From Desertivirga sp966211215 (lineage in GTDB: Bacteria; Bacteroidota; Bacteroidia; Sphingobacteriales; Sphingobacteriaceae), in contig CBIHNR010000013.1 in NCBI GenBank assembly GCA_966211215.1, positions 1 to 54,531 on the forward strand: a stretch of DNA of 54,531 nucleotides, read 5' to 3'. Shown piece by piece: positions 9,589-16,954 of the stretch. Both the position numbers and the translations under genes were made by a program. The notes under the pieces are model-generated. The model was not told the DNA's origin, made no database searches, and saw only the letters and a list, made by a program, of their open reading frames with translations. Numbering within the stretch: the first letter of the stretch is position 1; each line of letters starts with the position of its first letter.

Positions 9589-10161
9589 ATGATAGATAGC
9601 AGTCAGGTTTATAGAACTATTCAAGATGTTTCCGACAATGGTATTAAATATTTTTTTATAAGTAAGGGAAATAAAGATATAATCAAAGTAATTCAGTATT
9701 CTTATGTTGCAGACTTAAAGCAGTTTAACGGTGTCCAATTATTTAATCTCGGTTTTGGAGACTACAATCTCGAAAATGATCAAATAACTGATGATACTAA
9801 CACAAATAATGGAGATGCATACTGTGTTTTAAATACAGTTCTCAGTACAATTCCTAAGTTTTTTCAAACTTTTGGAGATGTGATGATGATTGTTAGAGGA
9901 AGTGACAGCAGGGGGGATTTTATTAAATGGTGTAGGGAAAATTGCCGTAAAAATTGCAATGGGGGCCAATGCAAAAACTATAATAAAAGAATAAAGGTTT
10001 ACCGTAACTTCGTTGATAAGAACTTTAATGAATTAACTAAAGAGTATAACTTTTACGGTGGTTTAAAAGATGATGCAAATAAAACTGTTATAGAAGTATA
10101 TAAACCAGGTAAAGAGTATGATTCTGTGTTGGTTAGTAAAAATAGTATATTTGAAATATGA
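9589..10161 (+). CDS. DUF6934-like protein with a four-cysteine insertion
   Basis: The 190-residue soluble protein has no signal peptide. Its motif order resembles the Bacteroidota family I recall as DUF6934: NLGFGDYN, ITDDTNTNNGDAYCVL, a strand-rich VMMIVRGSDSR, RIKVYRNFV, and a terminal GKEYDSVLVSK. The function of that family is not established to my knowledge. Unusually, Cys115, Cys119, Cys123 and Cys128 form a CX3CX3CX4C cluster inserted after the RGSDSR strand, which could bind a metal. The gene is clearly richer in A+T than its neighbours, a sign of recent acquisition. It overlaps a downstream 52-residue gene by ATGA. The small-partner arrangement resembles a toxin-antitoxin pair, but that is inference. 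Confidence 0.72.
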   Translation: MIDSSQVYRTIQDVSDNGIKYFFISKGNKDIIKVIQYSYVADLKQFNGVQLFNLGFGDYNLENDQITDDTNTNNGDAYCVLNTVLSTIPKFFQTFGDVMMIVRGSDSRGDFIKWCRENCRKNCNGGQCKNYNKRIKVYRNFVDKNFNELTKEYNFYGGLKDDANKTVIEVYKPGKEYDSVLVSKNSIFEI

Positions 10162-10316
10162 AAGCTAAAGAACCCAAAAAACAGAATATGGTAAAGGTGC
10201 CGGAGTCTGCATTGTTATCTTTAGTGGCAGCAAAACTAAAGAATCGGAATTTGTTCCCAGAAAAGGTCGAGGACACCAAAAAATATATTAAAGATTTAAA
10301 AGTTATACGTGATTAA
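10158..10316 (+). CDS. Small basic protein coupled to DUF6934-like gene
   Basis: A 52-residue reading frame starts at the ATG that overlaps the upstream stop (ATGA). It is rich in Lys (MKAKEPKKQN at the N terminus, then VKVPESALLSLVAAKLKNRN, and a final KKYIKDLKVIRD). The middle could form an amphipathic helix. No family is recognised. The tight overlap and the hairpin directly after its stop argue that it is a real second cistron. A role as antitoxin or regulatory partner of the upstream protein is possible. It is unverified. Confidence 0.55.
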   Translation: MKAKEPKKQNMVKVPESALLSLVAAKLKNRNLFPEKVEDTKKYIKDLKVIRD

Positions 10317-10357
10317 ACAAATGATAAAAGGGATGGTAAATCCCTTTTATCATTTGT
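10317..10357. terminator. Long perfect hairpin between convergent genes
   Basis: A 17-bp perfect stem (acaaatgataaaaggga and its complement) has a 7-base loop and begins right after the stop of the 52-residue gene. The stem itself carries A and T runs, but neither strand has a strong T tract afterwards. It lies between convergent genes and may act in both directions. Confidence 0.65.
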
Positions 10358-10422
10358 AATTCTCCTGAAACGGTGTTTTACAACAAAACTTCGCTCGGGA
10401 TTTGCAATCCCTTCCTAAAATT

Positions 10423-10947
10423 TCATTTCATAACCTTCATCTTCCTAGGATCATCGGCAGGATTTACATAAGTAATTCCCCAGGGGCCGATGCTGTTTAG
10501 TTGAAGCGTTGTTTCTCCTTGAGTTTTTACAAAGTGGTTGACCTTGGCAGGCAATAAAGAATAACCACCCGCATTTACTGGGGATAGTTTGCTTTCATCA
10601 AATTTATCTCCAAGCCCCATTAATAATGTGCCTGACAAAACTGTAACATGCTCATCTGCCGGATGCCAGTGCGCAGGTATAATGTAATTATCAGGTAGCG
10701 TAGCTCTCATAGTAAACAACCCAGGCTTTTTAGGGTCTCCGGATATAACTACGAATTTGGCACCGGCGGGAATTGCATCCGGGCCATCCATCCATTTGAG
10801 GTCAGCTGAGTTCACCATAACATGCGTGGTGGCTTTTTTAGGCATCTTCATTCGATGATCCTGAGCCATTGCTGGCCTGCATAATAATGCCAGTACAAAC
10901 GTTACTAATAACGCTTGCCTGTTTAATGAAACTTTAAAATTTTTCAT
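10423..10947 (-). CDS. Secreted cupin-domain protein
   Basis: The 174-residue protein has a signal peptide (about residues 1-29, ending AMAQ) and a single cupin barrel. Likely metal ligands are His93 and His95 in PAHWHP, Glu99 or His100, and His138 in KVNHFV. The HWHPxDEHVTVLSGT pattern is the classic cupin motif 1. The protein should lie in the periplasm or be exported. The substrate is unknown. It is divergent from the tyrosinase gene with a 429-base shared upstream region, so the two could be co-regulated, but nothing in the sequence proves this. Confidence 0.8.
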   Translation of the reverse strand: MKNFKVSLNRQALLVTFVLALLCRPAMAQDHRMKMPKKATTHVMVNSADLKWMDGPDAIPAGAKFVVISGDPKKPGLFTMRATLPDNYIIPAHWHPADEHVTVLSGTLLMGLGDKFDESKLSPVNAGGYSLLPAKVNHFVKTQGETTLQLNSIGPWGITYVNPADDPRKMKVMK

Positions 10948-11376
10948 AGCAGGTTTTGTTTTTGGTAAAAAATTGGTAGGTACCAGCTTAACAATCGCAG
11001 GTTTTATTAGTTTAAAAATGGTTTGGCCAAAATCCTACATTTTTGCTTGACTCCCGCAGACAAGAAATTTAGTCACATATCCATAAAAATGCTGTTTTTA
11101 GGGTTTTACGTTACCTGATTTCGGGTTTTTTAATCAATAGTTTAAGTTTTAAGGTGAGGTATTATTATACTATTTCAACCTATTTTAAGTACGGGATAGT
11201 ATTAAAAATTTCAAATTGTAAAGCTTCGTGCCAGATGAGAAAAGCACTTTCCAGTTTCTAAATACATTGGTTTTAGGCTCTAGTAATGTTTAATTTTAGA
11301 TGAGTGAAAGTATGCCCGGCACTACCGTTGTGGCTTATGTTCTCAAACGTCCTCCTTTACTACCTAACATCATCAT
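10948..11376. other. Divergent intergenic region between cupin and tyrosinase
   Basis: This AT-rich stretch has no credible gene. It must hold promoters for both flanking genes. The only clear candidate is the one listed at 11267-11298 facing the tyrosinase. Confidence 0.6.
11267..11298 (+). promoter_or_regulatory. Candidate Bacteroidota promoter for tyrosinase
   Basis: A TTG at 11267-11269 is followed after 21 bases by TAATTTTA (11291-11298), which matches 7 of 8 positions of TAnnTTTG. The spacing fits the Bacteroidota sigma-ABfr pattern. The 5' leader would be about 70 bases. Confidence 0.35.
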
Positions 11377-13452
11377 ATGAAAAAAAAATTTAAAAAGAAC
11401 GTCATGAATAAGCGTATGTTAAGCTTGCTTGCTTGCCTTTTTCTAGTTTTTACCTCGTATGGGCAGGTAATTCCAGTAATAGAAATACGCATTAATAACA
11501 CAGCAAGCGCTAAAGACGACTATGTAGGTACCTCCTACATCCCATGCAATATCAGGCTGACTAATGGAGCCAGCTTTTCAAGCGATATTGCTCTTACATT
11601 GAGAAACATCCCCTCGGCGCCAGCCGGGCAGGTCTTATTTTCTGCTACGGGCTCCGGCTCCGGAACGAATACCTTAAACCTTACCGTAAGCAGAACCAAC
11701 AGTGCAACTAATTTCTTTATCAGAGCCTCATCTGTTTTCAGCGTGCGCGATAAGGATGCTATAATTGAGGTGATTGACAACCGTTCGTCAAGTAACCCAT
11801 CTGTACTAACTCGAAAAGGGCTCATGGTAGTTTCAACAAGTCCGTTACCATCTAGCTTGCCAGTTATTGAGATGCAGGTAAACAATTCTATCTCAACTCT
11901 CGACGATTACGTAACCTGGTCGCCAACGTCTTGCAGAATACGTTTGGTAAACTATACCAGTTTTTCAAGTCCGGTTGCAGTCACTTTGCGAAATATGACG
12001 GGTGCAACAGGCCTTGTTAACTTTGCAAGCAATAGCCTGGCTTATAATTCTACGGCAACCAATACAACGCTTAATCTTTCACTACCCAATACCGGTACCT
12101 GGGTTAACTTTTACGTAGCCGGCAGGTACGGAAATCCAAGTATCCGCGATAAAGATGCGATTATCGAAGTGATAAAGGCCGGTACTCAAACAACGATAGT
12201 AAGCGATACCCTTGAGGCCGGTACTCCACAAACTACAACAACGGTAGTGCATGATACGGTGATTACCGTGCGAGACACGCTTATAACCTCGCCTACTACC
12301 AAAACTACTGTGGCCTTGTCAGACTCTGTTACCCGTACTACCATTAGAGGAACAATACTTAGGGTTAGAGATACAGTTATTACAGCTACAACCCACACTA
12401 CTGTAACTCCCGGCACAGAGCCGGTAATTACCCAAACATCTGTTACTACTAACGATGGCGCCATTCTTACCCGAGAGCCCCTAATGGTTAGGGTGCGAAA
12501 AAATGCTAATACTATCAGCGTAGAAGAGCGAGGGAGATTCTTGAATGCCTTATCTACCCTTAATAACACTTTTAACGATTATGCAGTACTGAATGATATA
12601 CACATGGAAGCTGCCAACCCCGAAGCGCATAACGGCCCCGGATTTTTGGCATGGCACCGCGCTTTTATGTTAACGTTTGAAAGAAAATTGCAAGCCGTAG
12701 ACCCCGCCGTTGCTTTACCTTACTGGCGTTTTGATGTGGCTGCTCCGAACCTTCTTTCAAGAGACTTTTTAGGGGCACGGCCAACTTCGACGTCAACGGC
12801 ATTTGTAGGGCTCAATTCTACCAATCCGCTTGTGGCATGGAATGTAGTGGGAGGCCCCGGAATAAGGCGTACCACCTCATTCGGCAACAACCAGAATCCG
12901 CCCGAAACGAAATCAAGCTGGATTGACGAAACCGCTACATTAGCTCTGGGAACAACATACTCAGCTTTCAGGGCGATGGAATCCAGTCCGCATAACCATG
13001 TACATAACCAAACTGGCGATCTGGTTGGCGATTGGATTAAAACCGTGGGCTCATCTGTAAAAGATCCGATTTTCTTTTTCATCCATGGAAATGTAGACCG
13101 CCTATGGGCTAGATGGCAATGGATTAATAACAGGTTCGAATCCAATAATAGTTCGAGTTATTCGCCTCAGGGCTCATTCCCTAATAGTGGAACTATCCAC
13201 ATTGGGCATTACCTTAATGATACCATGTGGCCCTGGAACGGAGTTACCGGAACTTATACCGGAACAGGCACAGTCCTGATAAATAACCGTCCTACTACAG
13301 CTCCAGGCGGCCCTGTTCCCGACGCTTTGTCAATGAGCTCGCCTGTTAATATACCAAGGCCTCTAAACGTAATTGATTATAGAAATAACCGAATGATATC
13401 AACAGTGAATAGTGGAATGGGCTATTGCTATGACGATGTGCCGTTTCAATAA
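11377..13452 (+). CDS. Secreted multidomain tyrosinase
   Basis: The 691-residue protein has a signal peptide (ends TSYGQ; the start could also be the ATG at 11404). Two copies of an Ig-like domain follow (about residues 29-155 and 160-270, each opening PVIEx6 and containing SVRDKDAIIEVI or SIRDKDAIIEVI). A Thr-rich linker comes next (about 275-365) with quasi-repeats such as VRDTVIT. The C-terminal part is a tyrosinase domain. All six copper ligands can be placed: CuA His409, His418 and His427 (AHNGPGFLAWHR) and CuB His539, His543 and His570 (FFFIHGNVDRLW). Such enzymes oxidise phenols to quinones. It lies directly upstream of the secretion-like operon, which makes it a candidate cargo. The Ig-like repeats could be a secretion or surface-binding module. 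Confidence 0.88.
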   Translation: MKKKFKKNVMNKRMLSLLACLFLVFTSYGQVIPVIEIRINNTASAKDDYVGTSYIPCNIRLTNGASFSSDIALTLRNIPSAPAGQVLFSATGSGSGTNTLNLTVSRTNSATNFFIRASSVFSVRDKDAIIEVIDNRSSSNPSVLTRKGLMVVSTSPLPSSLPVIEMQVNNSISTLDDYVTWSPTSCRIRLVNYTSFSSPVAVTLRNMTGATGLVNFASNSLAYNSTATNTTLNLSLPNTGTWVNFYVAGRYGNPSIRDKDAIIEVIKAGTQTTIVSDTLEAGTPQTTTTVVHDTVITVRDTLITSPTTKTTVALSDSVTRTTIRGTILRVRDTVITATTHTTVTPGTEPVITQTSVTTNDGAILTREPLMVRVRKNANTISVEERGRFLNALSTLNNTFNDYAVLNDIHMEAANPEAHNGPGFLAWHRAFMLTFERKLQAVDPAVALPYWRFDVAAPNLLSRDFLGARPTSTSTAFVGLNSTNPLVAWNVVGGPGIRRTTSFGNNQNPPETKSSWIDETATLALGTTYSAFRAMESSPHNHVHNQTGDLVGDWIKTVGSSVKDPIFFFIHGNVDRLWARWQWINNRFESNNSSSYSPQGSFPNSGTIHIGHYLNDTMWPWNGVTGTYTGTGTVLINNRPTTAPGGPVPDALSMSSPVNIPRPLNVIDYRNNRMISTVNSGMGYCYDDVPFQ

Positions 13453-13470
13453 TAGAGCTATTAGCCTGTT

Positions 13471-13524
13471 AGCGATTAGCTGTTAGCTCAAAGCTTACGG
13501 GCTAATCGCTCAAAGCTAACAGCT
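13471..13524. repeat. Interleaved inverted repeats in tyrosinase-machine spacer
   Basis: The arm agcgattagc (13471-13480) pairs with gctaatcgct (13501-13510). The arm agctgttagc (13478-13487) pairs with gctaacagct (13515-13524). The two pairings cross, so they are alternatives or form a pseudoknot. The segment 13501-13525 closely resembles 35947-35972, so this is a dispersed element. It could attenuate read-through from the tyrosinase gene into the operon. Confidence 0.7.
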
Positions 13525-13547
13525 CAAACTCTTAATTCTCTACACTT

Positions 13548-14585
13548 ATGAAGACACTACTATATATAATAGCGTTACAGTTTGTCTGCACCGTCTGTGT
13601 TGGGCAGAATGTAGCCAAAGATCAACTGGTCCGGGAAATCGAAGCCTTTAAGGCGGATACCTATAAGGCTATAACCCAGTTTTTAAATCCTCAGCTCGAC
13701 CTGCAGTCCAGAATAAATGCGGCAATAAAATATCCGTTCATATACGATGCACAGCAGGTTCAAAAGGCTAAGGCAATAGTTTTAAATAACAGTGAGAGTG
13801 CCCAACTGAGGGCTGTTGCGCTTAGCAAAATTTTTGTGTATGTACCCGATGATGAAACCCTTGGAAATAGCCTCATTCAATGGATTCAAGATACACAAAC
13901 ACCAAAGGAACTTAGAAATGAAACACTAAATGCTCTTAGCAATTTAACATTCTCGGGCTTTGCTACGTTTAGCAAAAGGCAGGAATTAACCGCTGCCCTT
14001 CGCAATGTTTGTCGCGACCCGGAATTGCGTTTCCGCCAGTTTGCCTTTTCATTTCTAATGGACCATAACGACAGCTTTGCCCAAAGTTTACTGGTAGAGC
14101 AACTGGAGCAGAGCAGAACCGATTTGTTGCCTACAGTAGAGTGCTTAAGGCTTTTAGCTTTAAATCCCAAAGGGGACTATTTGCCAACTGCTTATAAGAT
14201 CTTGCAAAATCCGCCCAACAAGGAATCTAAGGTAGAAGCCATTATTCTATGCGGCAATTATGCTCCGGCAAAAAATACAATCATCTCATTGCTTAAAGAC
14301 AAAAAACAGCCAGAAGATTTAAGGACAGTAGTACTGTCTACCCTGAATTCTAATTATCCAAAAGAATTTGCATCACTGGTAGAAAACATGATCATCGACC
14401 CCAATGAGCCCGAAGGCCTAAGGGCTACAGCTATTGTGATGGAAACGCTTAGGCGAAAATCGAATCAAAAACGAATTATTGGCGATAATTTCGAAAAAAA
14501 TGTTGAGACGCTCAAAAACAGCCCTTTACCATCTATTCGTAAAGCCACCGATTTGTATATAAATGATGTGAAATCTAGAATGTAG
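13548..14585 (+). CDS. Periplasmic HEAT-like repeat protein
   Basis: The 345-residue protein has a signal peptide (about residues 1-19, ending CVGQ). The rest is a chain of helical pairs with HEAT-like character, for example SAQLRAVALSKIFVYVPDD and PKELRNETLNALSNLT. No catalytic motif is visible. It is the first gene after the tyrosinase and is followed after 6 bases by a second HEAT-like protein fused to an SCO domain. HEAT solenoids are protein-binding scaffolds. A role in holding or checking the exported copper enzyme, or in assembling the machine, is inferred from position only. Confidence 0.68.
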   Translation: MKTLLYIIALQFVCTVCVGQNVAKDQLVREIEAFKADTYKAITQFLNPQLDLQSRINAAIKYPFIYDAQQVQKAKAIVLNNSESAQLRAVALSKIFVYVPDDETLGNSLIQWIQDTQTPKELRNETLNALSNLTFSGFATFSKRQELTAALRNVCRDPELRFRQFAFSFLMDHNDSFAQSLLVEQLEQSRTDLLPTVECLRLLALNPKGDYLPTAYKILQNPPNKESKVEAIILCGNYAPAKNTIISLLKDKKQPEDLRTVVLSTLNSNYPKEFASLVENMIIDPNEPEGLRATAIVMETLRRKSNQKRIIGDNFEKNVETLKNSPLPSIRKATDLYINDVKSRM

Positions 14586-14591
14586 AAGAAT

Positions 14592-15965
14592 ATGTTTGAG
14601 CCAGGGAATTGGAATCGGAAGTTTTTTGTGTTGTTGTGCTTACTATGCTTCTGCTTGTTTGTAAGCATTTTAACAGCAGCGCCACTTAATTCGGGCAGGG
14701 GGAATGGAACCAGGCTAACGGCAGCAATAAAGGCTTTTAAAAATGCCAGCGGAAAAACCGAAGGCGCTGCGGTTGCGTCTATGATTGATGTATTTGTAGC
14801 CTCTGGCGCATCCTCACCGGAAGTGGTTAATCTTGTAGCGTCTAAATTAAGGGAAGATAACGCGCTGTATGAGGGCAGAGGCCCTAAAGAAGTTGAACGG
14901 CTTAGAGGTTATATGCTGGCCTCGCTAAGTAAAATAGGAGTTAACGAAAGAGTATTTGCCATTGTAAAAGGCGAACTGTCTTTCGGTTACCACCCCTACC
15001 TTGTGGCTGCGGCTGCCAGGGTGGCGGCAGGTTTCGAATCGCAGGAGCAAAGGGCTGCCTTAATTCCCCTTTTAACTCAATACCTGGACGAAACTTACAA
15101 AGATGACTATGTTGGGCTGGACACCTATGGCAATGTTTGGCCCTTGAAAAATCCAACCAGTGTACGCCTCGAAATCATTAACGCCCTCTCAAAAATTGGC
15201 AAAGCCGATGTAGAAACGGCAACAAGGGGATTACGGCAAATCAGCGAAGCCCGGTCGGGAACGTTCTTTTCTTCAAATCATGCTTTGGTGCTTAAAGCCA
15301 AAGCAGCTATAGAGAGCATTAATAGCAAACTAACAGAAACCTTACTGGGCAGCAACGTAGCCGTTTGCAGTCCGGTTTCAGCTATGCCCAACCCGAAAAA
15401 TGCTTTTATTGCCGAAACAAAACGGCCCAAACCCTTAAAAAACTTCAAGGCGCTAGCACAAGATGGCGAACCATTTCAGCTGGCTGATATTGTGGGCCAG
15501 CCTTTTATTATCACTTTTTTTTATTCCCGTTGCGATAATCCTAACAAATGCTCGGCCAACGTGGGCAATTTTTCTGCCCTCAAACAAGAACTAAGAAAAC
15601 AGGGTTTAGCAGAAAAAGTATCAATGCTGGCCATAACCTACGAGCCCAATTTTGATAGTCCCTCGGTGATAAAAAGCTACGGGGAGGGCAGAGGTGCAGA
15701 TTTTGATAAGAATTTTAAGTTTCTGGTAGTGGATGAAAAACAATATGCCAGCCTGGTAAAAACCATGGGTGTACTTGTAAATTATGGTAAAGGCATGGTA
15801 AACAACCACGGGTCGCAGTTGTATATTTTCAGCGCAGCCGCACAATTGGCCAGAGTCTACGAAAATACCATCTGGAAGCCGAATGATGTAGCGCAAGACT
15901 TAAAGTCCCTGTTAAAAGAAAGCCACGGGAAACAAATGGCGATGAAGCAGCAGGAAAGTAGATAA
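14592..15965 (+). CDS. HEAT-like repeats fused to an SCO1/SenC-type thioredoxin domain
   Basis: The 457-residue protein has an N-terminal hydrophobic segment (about residues 10-28), helical repeats up to about residue 245, and a C-terminal SCO/redoxin fold from about residue 280. The copper-binding cysteines are Cys314 and Cys320, giving a CX5C spacing where classical SCO proteins have CX3C. The conserved His is His406 in NNHGSQLYIF. SCO proteins carry copper to CuA sites or reduce disulfides in the periplasm. Placed two genes after a six-histidine copper tyrosinase, it is a plausible copper-loading factor for that enzyme. The fusion to HEAT repeats and the wider spacing are unusual. A purely redox role is the main alternative. 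Confidence 0.8.
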   Translation: MFEPGNWNRKFFVLLCLLCFCLFVSILTAAPLNSGRGNGTRLTAAIKAFKNASGKTEGAAVASMIDVFVASGASSPEVVNLVASKLREDNALYEGRGPKEVERLRGYMLASLSKIGVNERVFAIVKGELSFGYHPYLVAAAARVAAGFESQEQRAALIPLLTQYLDETYKDDYVGLDTYGNVWPLKNPTSVRLEIINALSKIGKADVETATRGLRQISEARSGTFFSSNHALVLKAKAAIESINSKLTETLLGSNVAVCSPVSAMPNPKNAFIAETKRPKPLKNFKALAQDGEPFQLADIVGQPFIITFFYSRCDNPNKCSANVGNFSALKQELRKQGLAEKVSMLAITYEPNFDSPSVIKSYGEGRGADFDKNFKFLVVDEKQYASLVKTMGVLVNYGKGMVNNHGSQLYIFSAAAQLARVYENTIWKPNDVAQDLKSLLKESHGKQMAMKQQESR

Positions 15966-15974
15966 TTATTAGCA

Positions 15975-16361
15975 ATGCAAGGAATGAGGAAGAAAGCGGG
16001 TTTATCTTTTTTAATGATTATGTGCTTAGCGTCAGGTTTATCATCCTGCACCGAAATAATTGAGCCCTCGGTGGCTAAGCGAAATGTAACGTTGCTGGCT
16101 CCGGCAAATAATTATCAAACAAACAGGCCCGGAACAAGCTTTTGGTTTGAGCCGGTTGAAGATGCCCTTAAATACCGCCTGCAGGTTGTGAGCCCCTCGT
16201 TTGATTCGATTGGACAATTGGTTCTGGATACCTTAATAAGCACTAACCGTTTTACCCAGTCGATGGAGCCTGGGCAGTACCAATGGCGGGTGCGGGCTGA
16301 AAATGAAAGCAGTAAAAGTTCATTTTCGCAGCCTTGGAGCTTCACCATAAAAGATAATTAA
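15975..16361 (+). CDS. Small lipoprotein with a fibronectin-III-like domain
   Basis: The 128-residue protein has a lipobox (GLSSC, with Cys25 as the lipidated residue). It carries one beta-sandwich with the FN3-like pattern VTLLAPANN, YRLQVVSPSFD and YQWRVRAENE. Lipidation suggests anchoring in the inner or outer membrane. It begins 9 bases after the SCO-fusion gene and 17 bases before the GspC-like gene. In T2SS loci a small lipoprotein often serves as pilotin for the secretin. That role is a guess here, since pilotins are usually helical. Start could be the ATG at 15984. Confidence 0.7.
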   Translation: MQGMRKKAGLSFLMIMCLASGLSSCTEIIEPSVAKRNVTLLAPANNYQTNRPGTSFWFEPVEDALKYRLQVVSPSFDSIGQLVLDTLISTNRFTQSMEPGQYQWRVRAENESSKSSFSQPWSFTIKDN

Positions 16362-16378
16362 TTCAAAAAGAAAATACT

Positions 16379-16882
16379 ATGCCGAAATCAGATTTATACA
16401 ACCGGCCGCAAGTGTACACGCTTATAGCGCTGGTTGCAATTGTCTGGGGCACAGTTTTTTTTCGTGTGTTCAAATCCTGGGGTGACGAGGGATACCAGGC
16501 CTTCGGCTCGGATGTTCAGGCTAAGGCCGAGTTTGAAAATTATTCGCTAATAGATACAGTAACGTTAAACCTTAGTCACGGGGACCCATTTAGGCTTAGC
16601 AATGCCAGAACCGTCGTGGAAAAAGTAGAAGCATCTCCGCGCAGGTTCGCTGTTCGAGCTGAAAGAAAACGCCCCGCCCCAATTTTAATTACCTATTCGG
16701 GATACATTCAAATTCCCGGATCGAGGAAAGTGCTTTCAATGCTCAATTTAAAAGGCAAAGACCTGCTTATAGCCGAAGGCGAAGTTGCCGAAGAGGTTAA
16801 GTTGCTTAAAAACTTAAAGGACTCGGTTAAAGTTGCCTATAAAGGCAATATCTCATATATCGCCTTGTCTGCCCGCGAATAG
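16379..16882 (+). CDS. GspC/PilP-like inner-membrane protein
   Basis: The 167-residue protein has a short cytoplasmic start, one membrane helix (about residues 13-30) and a periplasmic part. The segment from about residue 98 reads YSGYIQIPGSRKVLSMLNLK, then an EGEVAEEVKLLKNLKDSV stretch. This follows the layout of the HR domain of GspC and the PilP beta-domain (glycine-rich strand, processed-state strand, DSV-type turn). These proteins link the inner-membrane platform to the secretin. Sequence similarity is weak, so the call rests on topology, domain pattern and position within the operon. Confidence 0.6.
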   Translation: MPKSDLYNRPQVYTLIALVAIVWGTVFFRVFKSWGDEGYQAFGSDVQAKAEFENYSLIDTVTLNLSHGDPFRLSNARTVVEKVEASPRRFAVRAERKRPAPILITYSGYIQIPGSRKVLSMLNLKGKDLLIAEGEVAEEVKLLKNLKDSVKVAYKGNISYIALSARE

Positions 16883-16954
16883 TTAAAGAACTGCCAGCCT
16901 GTGCAAAGCTAGCCTTGCAGCACTCGATGGCTCATTGCTTTTAAAATTTGTCGA

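Noticed and set aside
9589..10316. Prophage or insertion-sequence remnant
   Set aside because: Composition is unusual, but no transposase, integrase or terminal repeats were seen around the cassette.
12186..12569. Minus-strand frame in the tyrosinase gene
   Set aside because: It is antisense to the Thr-rich linker; the Val-rich product simply mirrors Thr and Asp codons.
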